From Niveispirillum sp. (GTDB lineage: Bacteria; Pseudomonadota; Alphaproteobacteria; Azospirillales; Azospirillaceae), in NCBI GenBank assembly GCA_016463045.1, contig JAEMSB010000059.1, positions 1 through 13,572 of the forward strand: a stretch of DNA of 13,572 bases, read 5' to 3'. A model generated the notes under the pieces. It ran no database searches, had not been told where the DNA came from, and saw nothing but the letters and a program-made list of their open reading frames with translations. A program made the position numbers and the translations under genes. Shown in pieces: positions 1 to 6,841 of the stretch (position 1 is its first letter; every line of letters starts with the position of its first letter).

Positions 1-66
1 GCCCCCACCGCCGCCGCCCGCCGCCTGTCTGGCGCTTTACAGTGAGCCGGATTGACGGTGACTTTA

Positions 67-82
67 CATCCGACCACGGATG
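67..82. promoter_or_regulatory. Small palindrome in the ABC-F leader, possible operator
   Basis: CATCCG and CGGATG are perfect 6-bp inverted arms around an ACCA centre. The site lies between a TTTACA (63-68) and a TTAATG (85-90) that resemble weak -35 and -10 boxes. That placement would suit a repressor site. A 6-bp arm is short enough to arise by chance. Confidence 0.2.
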
Positions 83-151
83 AATTAATGTCCGTGCCGT
101 AATAAGCCGGAGCCTGACGCCCATGGATCTGAACCCGCACATCTGACCGCC

Positions 152-166
152 GCCCCCACCGGGGGC
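152..166. repeat. GC hairpin just upstream of the ABC-F start
   Basis: GCCCCC (152-157) and GGGGGC (161-166) pair perfectly around a 3-nt ACC loop. The hairpin starts 6 nt after the stop of a possible seven-codon ORF and ends 28 nt before the ABC-F ATG. No T-run follows, so it is not a classical terminator. It could affect translation initiation of the downstream gene; this is inference. Confidence 0.35.
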
Positions 167-194
167 CGTCTCATGTCCGACCTGGGTTCCATCC

Positions 195-1712
195 ATGCCG
201 CATTGGCTTGTGGCCGAGGGGCTGTGCTTCACGCATGGTTCTGACCGGCCATTGATCGACGATCTTTCTCTCTCCATCGCCGATGAACGGGTCGCCCTGC
301 TGGGTGGCAACGGGGTTGGCAAGACGACCCTGCTGCGCCTGCTGACAGGGGCCTTGCAGCCCGCGCGTGGCCATGTCGCCCGACGGGGCCGGCATTTTCA
401 TTGGCCGCAACTGCCCGAACCGGGGCAGGTGGTGGGTGACCTGCTGCCCGATGATCCGGGCCGGGCGGCGGTGTTGGCACGCCTGCACCTGCCACCCGAC
501 CTTCCAGACGCGCTGCCGCTGGACCGCCTGTCGGGCGGGCAGGTGGCGCGGCTGCGGCTGGCCGCCATCCGGTTGACGCGGCCCGATCTTCTGATCCTGG
601 ATGAGCCGGGCAATGACCTGGATGAAGGGGGGCGGGCGCTGCTGTCCGATCTGATCGGCGGCTGGCGCGGCGGATTGCTGCTGGTCAGTCATGAGGCCGG
701 GCTGCTGTCCCTGGCCGACCGTATCCTGGACCTGTCGCCCCTGGGCCTGCGCAGCCATGGCGGGGGCTACCAAGGTTGGTTGGCCGCTAGGGAGGCCGAC
801 CGGCAGGCGGCGGAACGCGCCCTGGCAGATGCCAGCAAACAGGCCCGTCTGGTGCGGGAAACGGCACGGGAGGAGGCGGCAAGGGCCGCGCGGCGGGCGC
901 GCACCGGCAAACAGGAAAGGGCGCGGGGATCGAACGCCCCCATCCTGATGGGCATGCGCCGCGACAATGCCGAACGCGCGGCATCGGCCCGGCGTATCAA
1001 GGGGGAGCGGCAGATGCACGCCGCCAACATAGCGCTGGATCAGGCGCAGGGCCGTCTGCCCCCACCCCTGACGCCCCTGGACATGGCCATCGGCCTGTCT
1101 GCGGTCCCAGCGGGCAGGGTGCTGCTGCGGGCAGAAGGGCTGTGCCTGTCGCGCGGTGGACGGGAACTGTGGCGGGACCTCTGCTTCACCATCACCGGCC
1201 CCGCGCGCATCGCCCTGACGGGGCCGAACGGGGCGGGGAAAAGCAGTCTGCTGGACTGTCTGACCGGTTGCCTGACTGCCGATGCCGGCAGCATCACCCG
1301 TGCGCCCGGCCTGCGTCTGGCGCGGCTGGATCAACGTCTGGCCGTTGCATCAGATGACACACCCCTGTCACTATCCCGCGCCGCACAGCCGGAACAGGCG
1401 GAGGGGGCGATCCGCGCCAGCTTGGCCCGATTCGGCTTCCGGGCGGGAGCGGCGCTGGTACCGTTGCGCCATCTGTCGGGCGGCATGCGGGTGCGCGCCC
1501 ATCTCTGCGCCGTGCTGGGTGGTCCGGCAGCACCGCAGCTTCTACTGCTGGACGAACCGGCCAACCATCTGGACCTGGAAGGGCGGGCAGCCTTGCTGGA
1601 GGCCCTGAACGCCTATGATGGTGCCCTGATCCTGGTCAGCCATGACCGGGATTTTCGCCATGCGGTCAACACCGACGGGGAGATCGCGATCCCAGGCCAA
1701 AACCATAGGTGA
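195..1712 (+). CDS. ABC-F family ATPase (duplicated ATP-binding cassette, no membrane domain)
   Basis: This is a 505-residue soluble protein with two ATP-binding cassettes. Cassette 1 has Walker A at residues 37-44 (GGNGVGKT), signature LSGGQ at 112-116 and Walker B ending in D136-E137. Cassette 2 has Walker A at 343-350 (GPNGAGKS), signature LSGGM at 427-431 and Walker B D453-E454. An Ala/Arg/Glu-rich, probably helical linker of about 100 residues (roughly 190-300) joins them, as in ABC-F proteins. No membrane segments are seen. ABC-F proteins act on the ribosome, as translation factors or antibiotic-protection factors. Cassette 2 has DEPANHLD, close to the family DEPTNHLD, while cassette 1 has DEPGNDLD and is more diverged. 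The specific subfamily (Uup, EttA, resistance type) cannot be assigned. The ATG at 195 has no strong ribosome binding site, but the fold begins immediately after it. Confidence 0.88.
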   Translation: MPHWLVAEGLCFTHGSDRPLIDDLSLSIADERVALLGGNGVGKTTLLRLLTGALQPARGHVARRGRHFHWPQLPEPGQVVGDLLPDDPGRAAVLARLHLPPDLPDALPLDRLSGGQVARLRLAAIRLTRPDLLILDEPGNDLDEGGRALLSDLIGGWRGGLLLVSHEAGLLSLADRILDLSPLGLRSHGGGYQGWLAAREADRQAAERALADASKQARLVRETAREEAARAARRARTGKQERARGSNAPILMGMRRDNAERAASARRIKGERQMHAANIALDQAQGRLPPPLTPLDMAIGLSAVPAGRVLLRAEGLCLSRGGRELWRDLCFTITGPARIALTGPNGAGKSSLLDCLTGCLTADAGSITRAPGLRLARLDQRLAVASDDTPLSLSRAAQPEQAEGAIRASLARFGFRAGAALVPLRHLSGGMRVRAHLCAVLGGPAAPQLLLLDEPANHLDLEGRAALLEALNAYDGALILVSHDRDFRHAVNTDGEIAIPGQNHR

Positions 1713-1890
1713 TGAGTGCGACGGGCCAGATGGGCCATAAGCGCATAATCACCCTATGCCTGATACAATGTTAACGAGTAAATCATTTGATGGTCATACG
1801 ACCAGCCATTAGTCTCTCCGCATCCATGCAGGTACGCGGCGCCCATCCCGGCCCGCCGCGTGCCCACCAGCCAAAGCGGAGGGGATGGGA
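1713..1890. promoter_or_regulatory. Intergenic region upstream of the oxidase-decarboxylase pair
   Basis: This 178-nt gap is the most A/T-rich stretch in the area, as expected for a promoter. A TACAAT at 1764-1769 resembles a -10 box, but no convincing -35 lies 16-18 bp upstream. TGGTC-ATAC-GACCA (1791-1804) is a 5-bp-arm palindrome downstream of it, placed where an operator could sit. ACGCGGCG (1834-1841) and CGCCGCGT (1854-1861) form an 8-bp perfect stem with a 12-nt loop in the leader, shortly before the AGGGG ribosome binding site at 1880-1884. An 18-codon ORF at 1756-1812 is not rich in aromatic residues and is not proposed as a leader peptide. Confidence 0.3.
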
Positions 1891-3600
1891 ATGAGCGATA
1901 TCCTGGATATAGCGATTGTCGGTGGCGGCGTGACCGGCACCTATTGCGCCTGGCGCCTGACCGGCGATCAGGGGATCACGGGCGCCAAGGTGGCGATGTT
2001 CGAGTATAGCGACCGCATCGGCGGCCGCCTGTATACCAAGACCATCCCCGGCATGCCCAATATTGCCGCCGAACTGGGCGGCATGCGCTATATCCCGCCC
2101 AGCGAGGATGACGATGCCTCCAACCAGCCGATGGTCAGCAACCTGATCGACGCGCTGGGCCTGCCGTCGCATGTCTTCCTGATGGGCAATCCCAAGCCCG
2201 GCCCCGATGGGCAGCCTATCGGCGAGAAGGACAACATCTTCTTCCTGCGCGGCAAGCACTTGAAGATGAAGGAGCAATCGGACCCGGACAAGGTGCCCTA
2301 CAACCTGTCCTGGAACGAACGCGGCAAGAGCGTGAACGACCTGCAGGTCTTCGCGTTCGATCTGCTGGTGCCCAAGAACAAGCGCAATTCGCTGGATGCG
2401 CTGATGGAAACCACCGTGTTCGGCCACCCGCTCTACACGTACGGTTTCTGGAACCTGATGAGCCAGACCCTGTCGTCGGAAGCCTATCAGTTCATGAAGG
2501 ATGCTGGCGGCTATGACGCGAACGTCGCCAACGCCAATGCCGTGGCGCAGTTGCCGGCCACGGAATATGCCAATACCAGCGGTTTCAAGGCCATCACCGG
2601 CGGCTATCAGCGCCTGCCCCTGACGCTCGCGGAAAAGGCCGCGGCACAGGGCACCGACATCCGCATGAACCGCCGCATTTCCCGCATCGAACGCGATCAG
2701 GATGGTCTCTACCTGCTGACCGTCGTGGAGACGGAAACAAAGCTGGTCTATGCCGACCTGGGCGGCCTGCGGGAGGTGACGCGCGACAAGGAAGGGGTGG
2801 AGCCCAGCATCGTGAAGGCCAAGGATATCATCCTGGCCCTGCCGCGCAGGTCGCTGGAACTGATCGAATGGGTGGAATGGAAGCAGCCCGACGTGAAGGC
2901 CATGGTCAGTTCCGTGCTGATCCAGGACGCGTTCAAGCTGCTGCTGGCCTATGATTATCCCTGGTGGGAGGCGCAGGGCCTGGTGGCCGGGCGTTCCATC
3001 ACCGACCTGCCCGTCCGCCAGATCTATTATTTCGGGACGGAGGAGGATCAGCCGCATGGAGAGAAGGGCAATACCCGTTCCCTGCTGATGGCGTCCTACA
3101 ATGACATCACCACCGTCCCCTTCTGGAAGGGCCTGGAAAAGGGCGCGCCCTTCCTGGGTCGCCTGCCGAACGGCGTGAAGGGTGTCGCCAAGGAGAAGTC
3201 AGGATCGGGTGAGGAAGGTACGCCCATCCCGCTGGCTGAATGCATCGCCACCGACGCCATGGTCTCCAGCGCGCATGCGCAGATCCTGGCCGTCCATGGT
3301 TTGGTCGATGTCGATCAGCCCTATTCCGCCATCTATCACGACTGGTCGGGCGATCCGTATGGCGGCGGCTGGCACGAATGGAAGGCGGGTTTCCGCTACG
3401 ACAAGCTGATGCCCGCCATCCGCCAGCCCGTGCTGAAGGACCGCGTCTTCATCTGTGGCGAGGCCTATTCAAACAATCAGGGCTGGGTCGAGGGCTGCCT
3501 GCAGACCGCAGAGCATGTGCTGCTGGAGAAGTTCGACCTGCCCTGGCCCGCCTATCTGGCGCACCTGAAGGATCAGCAAGCAGAGGTTCTGGGGCCATAA
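1891..3600 (+). CDS. FAD-dependent amine oxidase, L-amino acid oxidase / tryptophan 2-monooxygenase-like
   Basis: This 569-residue flavoprotein has an N-terminal Rossmann motif G11-x-G13-x-x-G16, a ribose-binding acidic residue E38 at the end of strand 2, and the flavin amine oxidase signature R42-x-G44-G45-R46. The C-terminal FAD-binding block runs V519-FICGEAYSNNQGWVEG-C536, matching the family pattern in which a conserved Glu and Trp-Val-Glu-Gly contact the flavin. The family oxidises an amino acid to the imine or 2-keto acid with H2O2 release, or to the amide in monooxygenases. No signal peptide is present, so it is probably cytoplasmic. An ATG also occurs at 1885, but the AGGGG at 1880-1884 abuts it. 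The ATG at 1891 has correct spacing and was chosen. The gene lies 90 nt upstream of a 2-keto acid decarboxylase, which suggests it supplies that enzyme's substrate. The exact substrate cannot be read from the sequence; an aromatic amino acid is a guess from context. Confidence 0.82.
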   Translation: MSDILDIAIVGGGVTGTYCAWRLTGDQGITGAKVAMFEYSDRIGGRLYTKTIPGMPNIAAELGGMRYIPPSEDDDASNQPMVSNLIDALGLPSHVFLMGNPKPGPDGQPIGEKDNIFFLRGKHLKMKEQSDPDKVPYNLSWNERGKSVNDLQVFAFDLLVPKNKRNSLDALMETTVFGHPLYTYGFWNLMSQTLSSEAYQFMKDAGGYDANVANANAVAQLPATEYANTSGFKAITGGYQRLPLTLAEKAAAQGTDIRMNRRISRIERDQDGLYLLTVVETETKLVYADLGGLREVTRDKEGVEPSIVKAKDIILALPRRSLELIEWVEWKQPDVKAMVSSVLIQDAFKLLLAYDYPWWEAQGLVAGRSITDLPVRQIYYFGTEEDQPHGEKGNTRSLLMASYNDITTVPFWKGLEKGAPFLGRLPNGVKGVAKEKSGSGEEGTPIPLAECIATDAMVSSAHAQILAVHGLVDVDQPYSAIYHDWSGDPYGGGWHEWKAGFRYDKLMPAIRQPVLKDRVFICGEAYSNNQGWVEGCLQTAEHVLLEKFDLPWPAYLAHLKDQQAEVLGP

Positions 3601-3690
3601 GCCGGCCTGTTACCGGGGTGGTCGCCTGGCGGGCCACCCCCGTCCACGATCCGATCCGTTTCCAACGCTTCCCGAGGGGAGAGGGCATCC
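3601..3690. repeat. Intercistronic hairpin between oxidase and decarboxylase genes
   Basis: GGGGTGG (3615-3621) and CCACCCC (3634-3640) form a perfect 7-bp stem with a 12-nt loop. No T-run follows, so full termination is unlikely. It may stabilise or process the transcript and tune the ratio of the two products. The ribosome binding site of the next gene, AGGGGAGAGG, follows at about 3674-3683. Confidence 0.4.
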
Positions 3691-5406
3691 ATGTCCAAGC
3701 CTGCTGATTACTTCACTGTTTCCGACTATCTGATCCAGCGCCTGCACGAGGCAGGCCTGCGCGATGTCTTCACGGTGCCCGGCGATTATGTCGCCCGCTG
3801 GTTTGATTATATCGATGACAAGGCCCGCAATGTCGGGTCACAGCTGAACCGGCTGGGCTGCCGGTCGGAGCTGGAGGCGGGATATGCCGCAGACGCCTAT
3901 GGCCGCATTAACGGCATTTCGTGCGCCGCCGTCACCTATGGCGTGGGCGCCTTCTCCCTGATCAATCCGGTGGCAGGGTCCTATGTCGAGCGCGTGCCGA
4001 CGGTTGCCATTTCCGGCAGCCCCGGCACGGGGACCGCCGACCGGCCCTTTGCCCGCACCTATAAAATCCTGCTGCATCATGCGACGGGCAATTACGAGGC
4101 CGACCGCGATGCCTATGCGGACATCACGGCGGAAGCCATCATCATCCGCGATGCGGCCGAGGCGCCTTCCATGATCGACGGCGCCTTGGGGGCCGCCCTG
4201 TCGGAGAAGCGGCCCGTCTATATCGAGATCTGGCGGCAATTATGGGATGCGCCCTGCGCCGAACCGAAGGACGCCCTGGTCATCCCACCCCTGCCCGAGG
4301 ATGCCGATTCCGTGGCCGCCGCCGTCAAGCACGTGGCCGGCCTGATCAAGGCCGCCGCCAAGCCCCTGTTCTGGGGCGGGATCGAGGTGCAGCGTTATGG
4401 CCTGCAGAACGGTTTCGCAGGCCTGGTGGATCAGACGGGCGTCCCCTATGTCACCAGCCTGCTGGCCAAAAGCCTGCTGGCCGAAACCCATCCTGGCTTC
4501 ATCGGCACCTATACGGGGCCGTCGTCCGATTACTGGACCTACACGACCGTCCAGCAGGCCGATCTGGTTGTCGTGACCGGCGACCTGCTGACCGATGATT
4601 ATGAAGGCTTCGTGTCCGACGATTTTCAGAAGATGGTCGTCGCCTATGACAATCAGGTGCGGGTGGGCGAGGCCTATTATTTCGGCGTGCCGATCAAGAG
4701 CTTCATCGAGAAACTGTCCGAGGCGCTGAAGGACACGCCCAAGCGTGAACCCTGGGCCGTGAAGGGGCCGGCGGTGATCGACCCGGATTTCAAGCCCTTC
4801 CCGCCGGACATCATCACCTATGCCCGCTTCTTCCAGCGCATGTTGACCTGGGTCGATGCCGACATGACCCTGGTGCCCGATGAAAGCAGCAGCATGTATG
4901 TCAGCTGCAACATCCCCGTGAACCGGGCCAATGGCTTTGTGTCGGAAGCGGCCTGGGGCAGCATCGGCTATGCGTCGGCGGCGGCGCTGGGCCTGTCGGT
5001 GGCGGCACCGGATGCGCGGCCCGTGGTGTTTGCTGGCGATGGCGGGTTCCAGATGGTGGCGCAGACGGTCAGCACCATGGCCGTCTATAAGCACAATCCC
5101 ATCATCTTCGTGATGGCCAACACCATCTATGGCATCGAACAGGCCCTGACCAACGACAAGGCCTATACCGAGGGCCAGCCCTTCAACCCGTTCAACGTCA
5201 TCCCGTCCTGGGATTACGCGGCCCTGGCCGTGGCGCTGGGTGCCAAGGGCGTGGCCGTAACCACCCTGACGGAGCTGGAGAATGCGCTGTCGACGGTGAA
5301 GGCGGATACGCAGTCGGTCTGGCTGGTGCAGGTCAACCTGCCCGCCGACGACATCCCGCAGGAAATTCTGCGCCTGGCCACCAACCAGGGTCCGACTAAG
5401 CCGTAA
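3691..5406 (+). CDS. Thiamine-diphosphate-dependent 2-keto acid decarboxylase (indolepyruvate/phenylpyruvate/pyruvate decarboxylase family)
   Basis: This 571-residue protein has the three-domain architecture of pyruvate decarboxylase-like enzymes. The N-terminal Pyr domain carries the cofactor-activating E60 in SELEAGYAADAYGR and the adjacent active-site pair H129-H130 (LLHHATG). The C-terminal PP domain has the ThDP/Mg motif starting GDG at 449-451 and ending at N477, followed by active-site E483 in YGIE. The HH pair and late Glu point to a non-oxidative 2-keto acid decarboxylase rather than acetolactate synthase. Family members convert pyruvate, indole-3-pyruvate, phenylpyruvate or branched-chain keto acids to aldehydes. 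Pairing with the upstream amino acid oxidase favours an amino-acid-derived substrate. Indolepyruvate or phenylpyruvate, as in azospirilla that make auxin, is plausible but unproven. A strong AGGGGAGAGG ribosome binding site precedes the ATG by about 7 nt. No aldehyde dehydrogenase gene is present in the window. Confidence 0.85.
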   Translation: MSKPADYFTVSDYLIQRLHEAGLRDVFTVPGDYVARWFDYIDDKARNVGSQLNRLGCRSELEAGYAADAYGRINGISCAAVTYGVGAFSLINPVAGSYVERVPTVAISGSPGTGTADRPFARTYKILLHHATGNYEADRDAYADITAEAIIIRDAAEAPSMIDGALGAALSEKRPVYIEIWRQLWDAPCAEPKDALVIPPLPEDADSVAAAVKHVAGLIKAAAKPLFWGGIEVQRYGLQNGFAGLVDQTGVPYVTSLLAKSLLAETHPGFIGTYTGPSSDYWTYTTVQQADLVVVTGDLLTDDYEGFVSDDFQKMVVAYDNQVRVGEAYYFGVPIKSFIEKLSEALKDTPKREPWAVKGPAVIDPDFKPFPPDIITYARFFQRMLTWVDADMTLVPDESSSMYVSCNIPVNRANGFVSEAAWGSIGYASAAALGLSVAAPDARPVVFAGDGGFQMVAQTVSTMAVYKHNPIIFVMANTIYGIEQALTNDKAYTEGQPFNPFNVIPSWDYAALAVALGAKGVAVTTLTELENALSTVKADTQSVWLVQVNLPADDIPQEILRLATNQGPTKP

Positions 5407-5426
5407 GGAATTTGGGGGCGGGTATC

Positions 5427-5574
5427 ATACCAAGAGTCATGGGACATGAATCTTGGTAATGCATTTTCCCTCAGGCGCCGGGCGCCGCCATCCGGCGGCT
5501 TGGCTTACGCGCACATGGGTGCACGGGCCGCCGGTCGGCGGCCACCAAGGGGCATGAAGTATGCCCCTTGGTAT
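5427..5574. repeat. 148-bp palindromic intergenic element, copy A (complete)
   Basis: The element begins ATACCAAG (5427-5434) and ends CTTGGTAT (5567-5574), a perfect 8-bp terminal inverted repeat. Inside is a run of hairpins: TACCAAGA..TCTTGGTA with an inner TCATG/CATGA (5428-5458); GCCGCC/GGCGGC (5484-5499); GCAC/GTGC (5511-5522); GGCCGCCG/CGGCGGCC (5526-5543); and a perfect 12-bp stem ACCAAGGGGCAT/ATGCCCCTTGGT with a 5-nt loop (5544-5572). The landmarks CCCTCA, CATCCG, CTTGGC and CATGGG recur in the same order and near-equal spacing in the copy at 13458. It encodes no protein and lies between convergent genes. It looks like a REP/MITE-like dispersed repeat. Confidence 0.75.
5428..5467 (+). 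terminator. Possible intrinsic terminator for the decarboxylase operon
   Basis: The first hairpin of the repeat (8-bp outer stem, one G-A mismatch, 5-bp inner stem, GGA loop; 5428-5458) starts 22 nt after the decarboxylase stop codon and is followed by ATGCATTTT ending at 5467. The short T-run starts a few bases after the stem rather than directly at its base, so efficiency is uncertain. Confidence 0.35.
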
Positions 5575-5593
5575 CACCACCCGCCCCCCTTTC

Positions 5594-6016
5594 TTACACA
5601 AACAGCATCTGGTCACCGGGCCTGACCTGACCCAGCAGGGTGACCATGCCCGTCGTTTCGACATTCAAATCGGGACGCAGCACCGGCTCGCGGATGCCCA
5701 GGGCCCGCCAGCCCATCTCACAGGCCAGGAACGCCACGCCCAACTCGGCACAGGCGGTCAGCAATTCGTCGAAGGTACCCACCCCGCGATGGGCCAGCGT
5801 GTGGTCGCGCGCCTCCGGGCTGGTGCCATCGTCGGAGAAATCCAGCCGTTTCCAGCCTTCGCGGGCCAGCAGGGCCGGCAGGGCGCGCCCGGTGAAAAAC
5901 AGGGTCACGGGCCTGCCCGTGGCCACGGCGGCGGCTGCGGTGACCAGGGCGTAATGCACACGGTCATAGCCGCCGGACTGGATCACCAGTACCAGACCCC
6001 ATTTACCGTCAGACAT
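5594..6016 (-). CDS. DsrE/DsrF-like family protein
   Basis: This 140-residue protein has no signal peptide. The fold pattern fits the DsrE/DsrF/TusD-like superfamily: an N-terminal hydrophobic strand (LVLVIQSGGYDRVHYAL) followed by a helix of Ala/Val residues, then a central strand VTLFFTG, and a conserved strand-Cys motif LACEMGWRALGI with C99. A second cysteine, C89, lies ten residues earlier. Family members carry persulfides in sulfur relay or have unknown roles. It is the last gene of a three-gene minus-strand set. Its ATG lies 21 nt after the MoeB-like stop, with a GGGGAG ribosome binding site in the gap. The neighbouring E1-like enzyme and TSUP protein support a sulfur-related role, but the specific reaction is not determinable. 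Confidence 0.72.
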   Translation of the reverse strand: MSDGKWGLVLVIQSGGYDRVHYALVTAAAAVATGRPVTLFFTGRALPALLAREGWKRLDFSDDGTSPEARDHTLAHRGVGTFDELLTACAELGVAFLACEMGWRALGIREPVLRPDLNVETTGMVTLLGQVRPGDQMLFV

Positions 6017-6037
6017 GCAAAGGCTCCCCAGCGTGGT

Positions 6038-6832
6038 TCACTTATGGTGGGAAAGATCGATGTAGGTCGGGTGGGTGCCGCAGACAGGGCAATCCGGGTC
6101 ACGGCGGATTTTCACGGTCCGGAACCCCGTCTCCAGCGCCGAATACATCAGCAGGCGACCTGACAGGCTGTCACCGATCCCCAGCAGTTCTTTCAACACC
6201 TCAACGGCCTGAAGGCTGCCCATAGTTCCCGCAAGGGCACCCAGAACCCCGCCTTCGGAGCAGGAGGGGATCATGCCGGGCGGCGGCGGCTCGCGGAAAA
6301 TACAGCGATAGCAGGGGTGCGGGTCGCCGCAATGCGCCTTGAAGGTGGAAAGCTGCCCGTCAAAGCGCAGCATGGCCGCACTGACCAGCGTCCTGCCCGC
6401 CAGATAGCAGGCATCGTTCAACAGGAAGCGCGTGGCGAAATTGTCGGTGCCGTCGGCCACGACATCATACCCTGCGATGATGTCCATCACATTGGACCGG
6501 TTCAGGCGGGTCTTATGGACCTCCACCTTCACATCCGGGTTGATGGCGGCGATGCGGGCGGCGGCGCTGTCCACCTTGGGCACACCGATGCCGGCCGTAT
6601 CGTGGATCACCTGACGCTGCAGGTTCGACAGGTCCACGATATCATCATCGACAATGCCGATACGCCCCACCCCGGCAGCCGCCAGATAGAGCAGCATGGG
6701 AGCGCCTAGACCCCCGGCGCCGACGATCAGGGCGGACGATGACAGCAGCTTCGACTGCCCCTCCCCCCCCACCTCACGCAGCATGATATGGCGAGCGTAA
6801 CGGTCGATCTGGCTGTCGGTGAGGTCGAGCAT
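6038..6832 (-). CDS. moeB: MoeB/ThiF/HesA-family E1-like adenylyltransferase
   Basis: This 264-residue protein begins with the family signature RYARHIMLREVGGEGQ (residues 11-26). The nucleotide-binding loop G38-A-G-G-L-G43 and D62 follow, then the ATP-contacting NLQRQ at 70-74. Two zinc-binding CxxC pairs are present (C174/C177 and C248/C251), with a candidate catalytic cysteine C191 in IPSCSEGG. The enzyme adenylates the C-terminal glycine of a small ubiquitin-like sulfur carrier (MoaD or ThiS type) for molybdopterin or thiamine synthesis. The length matches MoeB and there is no C-terminal rhodanese domain. Its start is 9 nt after the upstream TSUP stop, and the GAGGAA ribosome binding site overlaps that stop, implying coupled translation. 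MoeB and ThiF cannot be told apart by sequence alone, and no carrier protein gene is in the window. Confidence 0.86.
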   Translation of the reverse strand: MLDLTDSQIDRYARHIMLREVGGEGQSKLLSSSALIVGAGGLGAPMLLYLAAAGVGRIGIVDDDIVDLSNLQRQVIHDTAGIGVPKVDSAAARIAAINPDVKVEVHKTRLNRSNVMDIIAGYDVVADGTDNFATRFLLNDACYLAGRTLVSAAMLRFDGQLSTFKAHCGDPHPCYRCIFREPPPPGMIPSCSEGGVLGALAGTMGSLQAVEVLKELLGIGDSLSGRLLMYSALETGFRTVKIRRDPDCPVCGTHPTYIDLSHHK

Positions 6833-6841
6833 CAGGGTTCC

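Larger units (their letters stand above)
1..194. other. Leader region upstream of the ABC-F gene
   Basis: I see no complete gene here. Frame 1 is open from the left edge to a TGA at 43-45, so the first 45 bases could be the tail of an upstream plus-strand gene, but 14 codons are too few to identify. The heptamer CTTTACA occurs twice (35-41 and 62-68). Two short hairpins follow: CATCCG/CGGATG with a 4-nt loop (67-82) and GCCCCC/GGGGGC with a 3-nt loop (152-166). A seven-codon ORF (123-146, MDLNPHI) lies between them. A weak promoter-like pair is TTTACA (63-68) with TTAATG (85-90), spacer 16 bp. All regulatory readings are inference. Confidence 0.35.

Noticed and set aside
152..166. Hairpin as an intrinsic terminator of an upstream gene
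   Set aside because: No T-run follows, and the sequence downstream is the initiation region of the ABC-F gene.
171..1334. Long minus-strand open frame of 387 codons opposite the ABC-F gene
   Set aside because: Its composition (Gln/Arg/Pro/Gly-rich) is typical of the antisense of GC-rich coding DNA, no domain is recognisable, and the plus-strand frame has all ABC motifs.
1756..1812. Eighteen-codon ORF upstream of the oxidase as an attenuator leader peptide
   Set aside because: The peptide has a single Phe and no Trp or Tyr run, no clear ribosome binding site, and the expected alternative terminator hairpins with a T-run are missing.
1783..3057. Minus-strand open frame of 424 codons opposite the oxidase gene
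   Set aside because: It is the antisense shadow of a well-supported flavoprotein. It is His/Gln/Arg-rich and has no recognisable motif.
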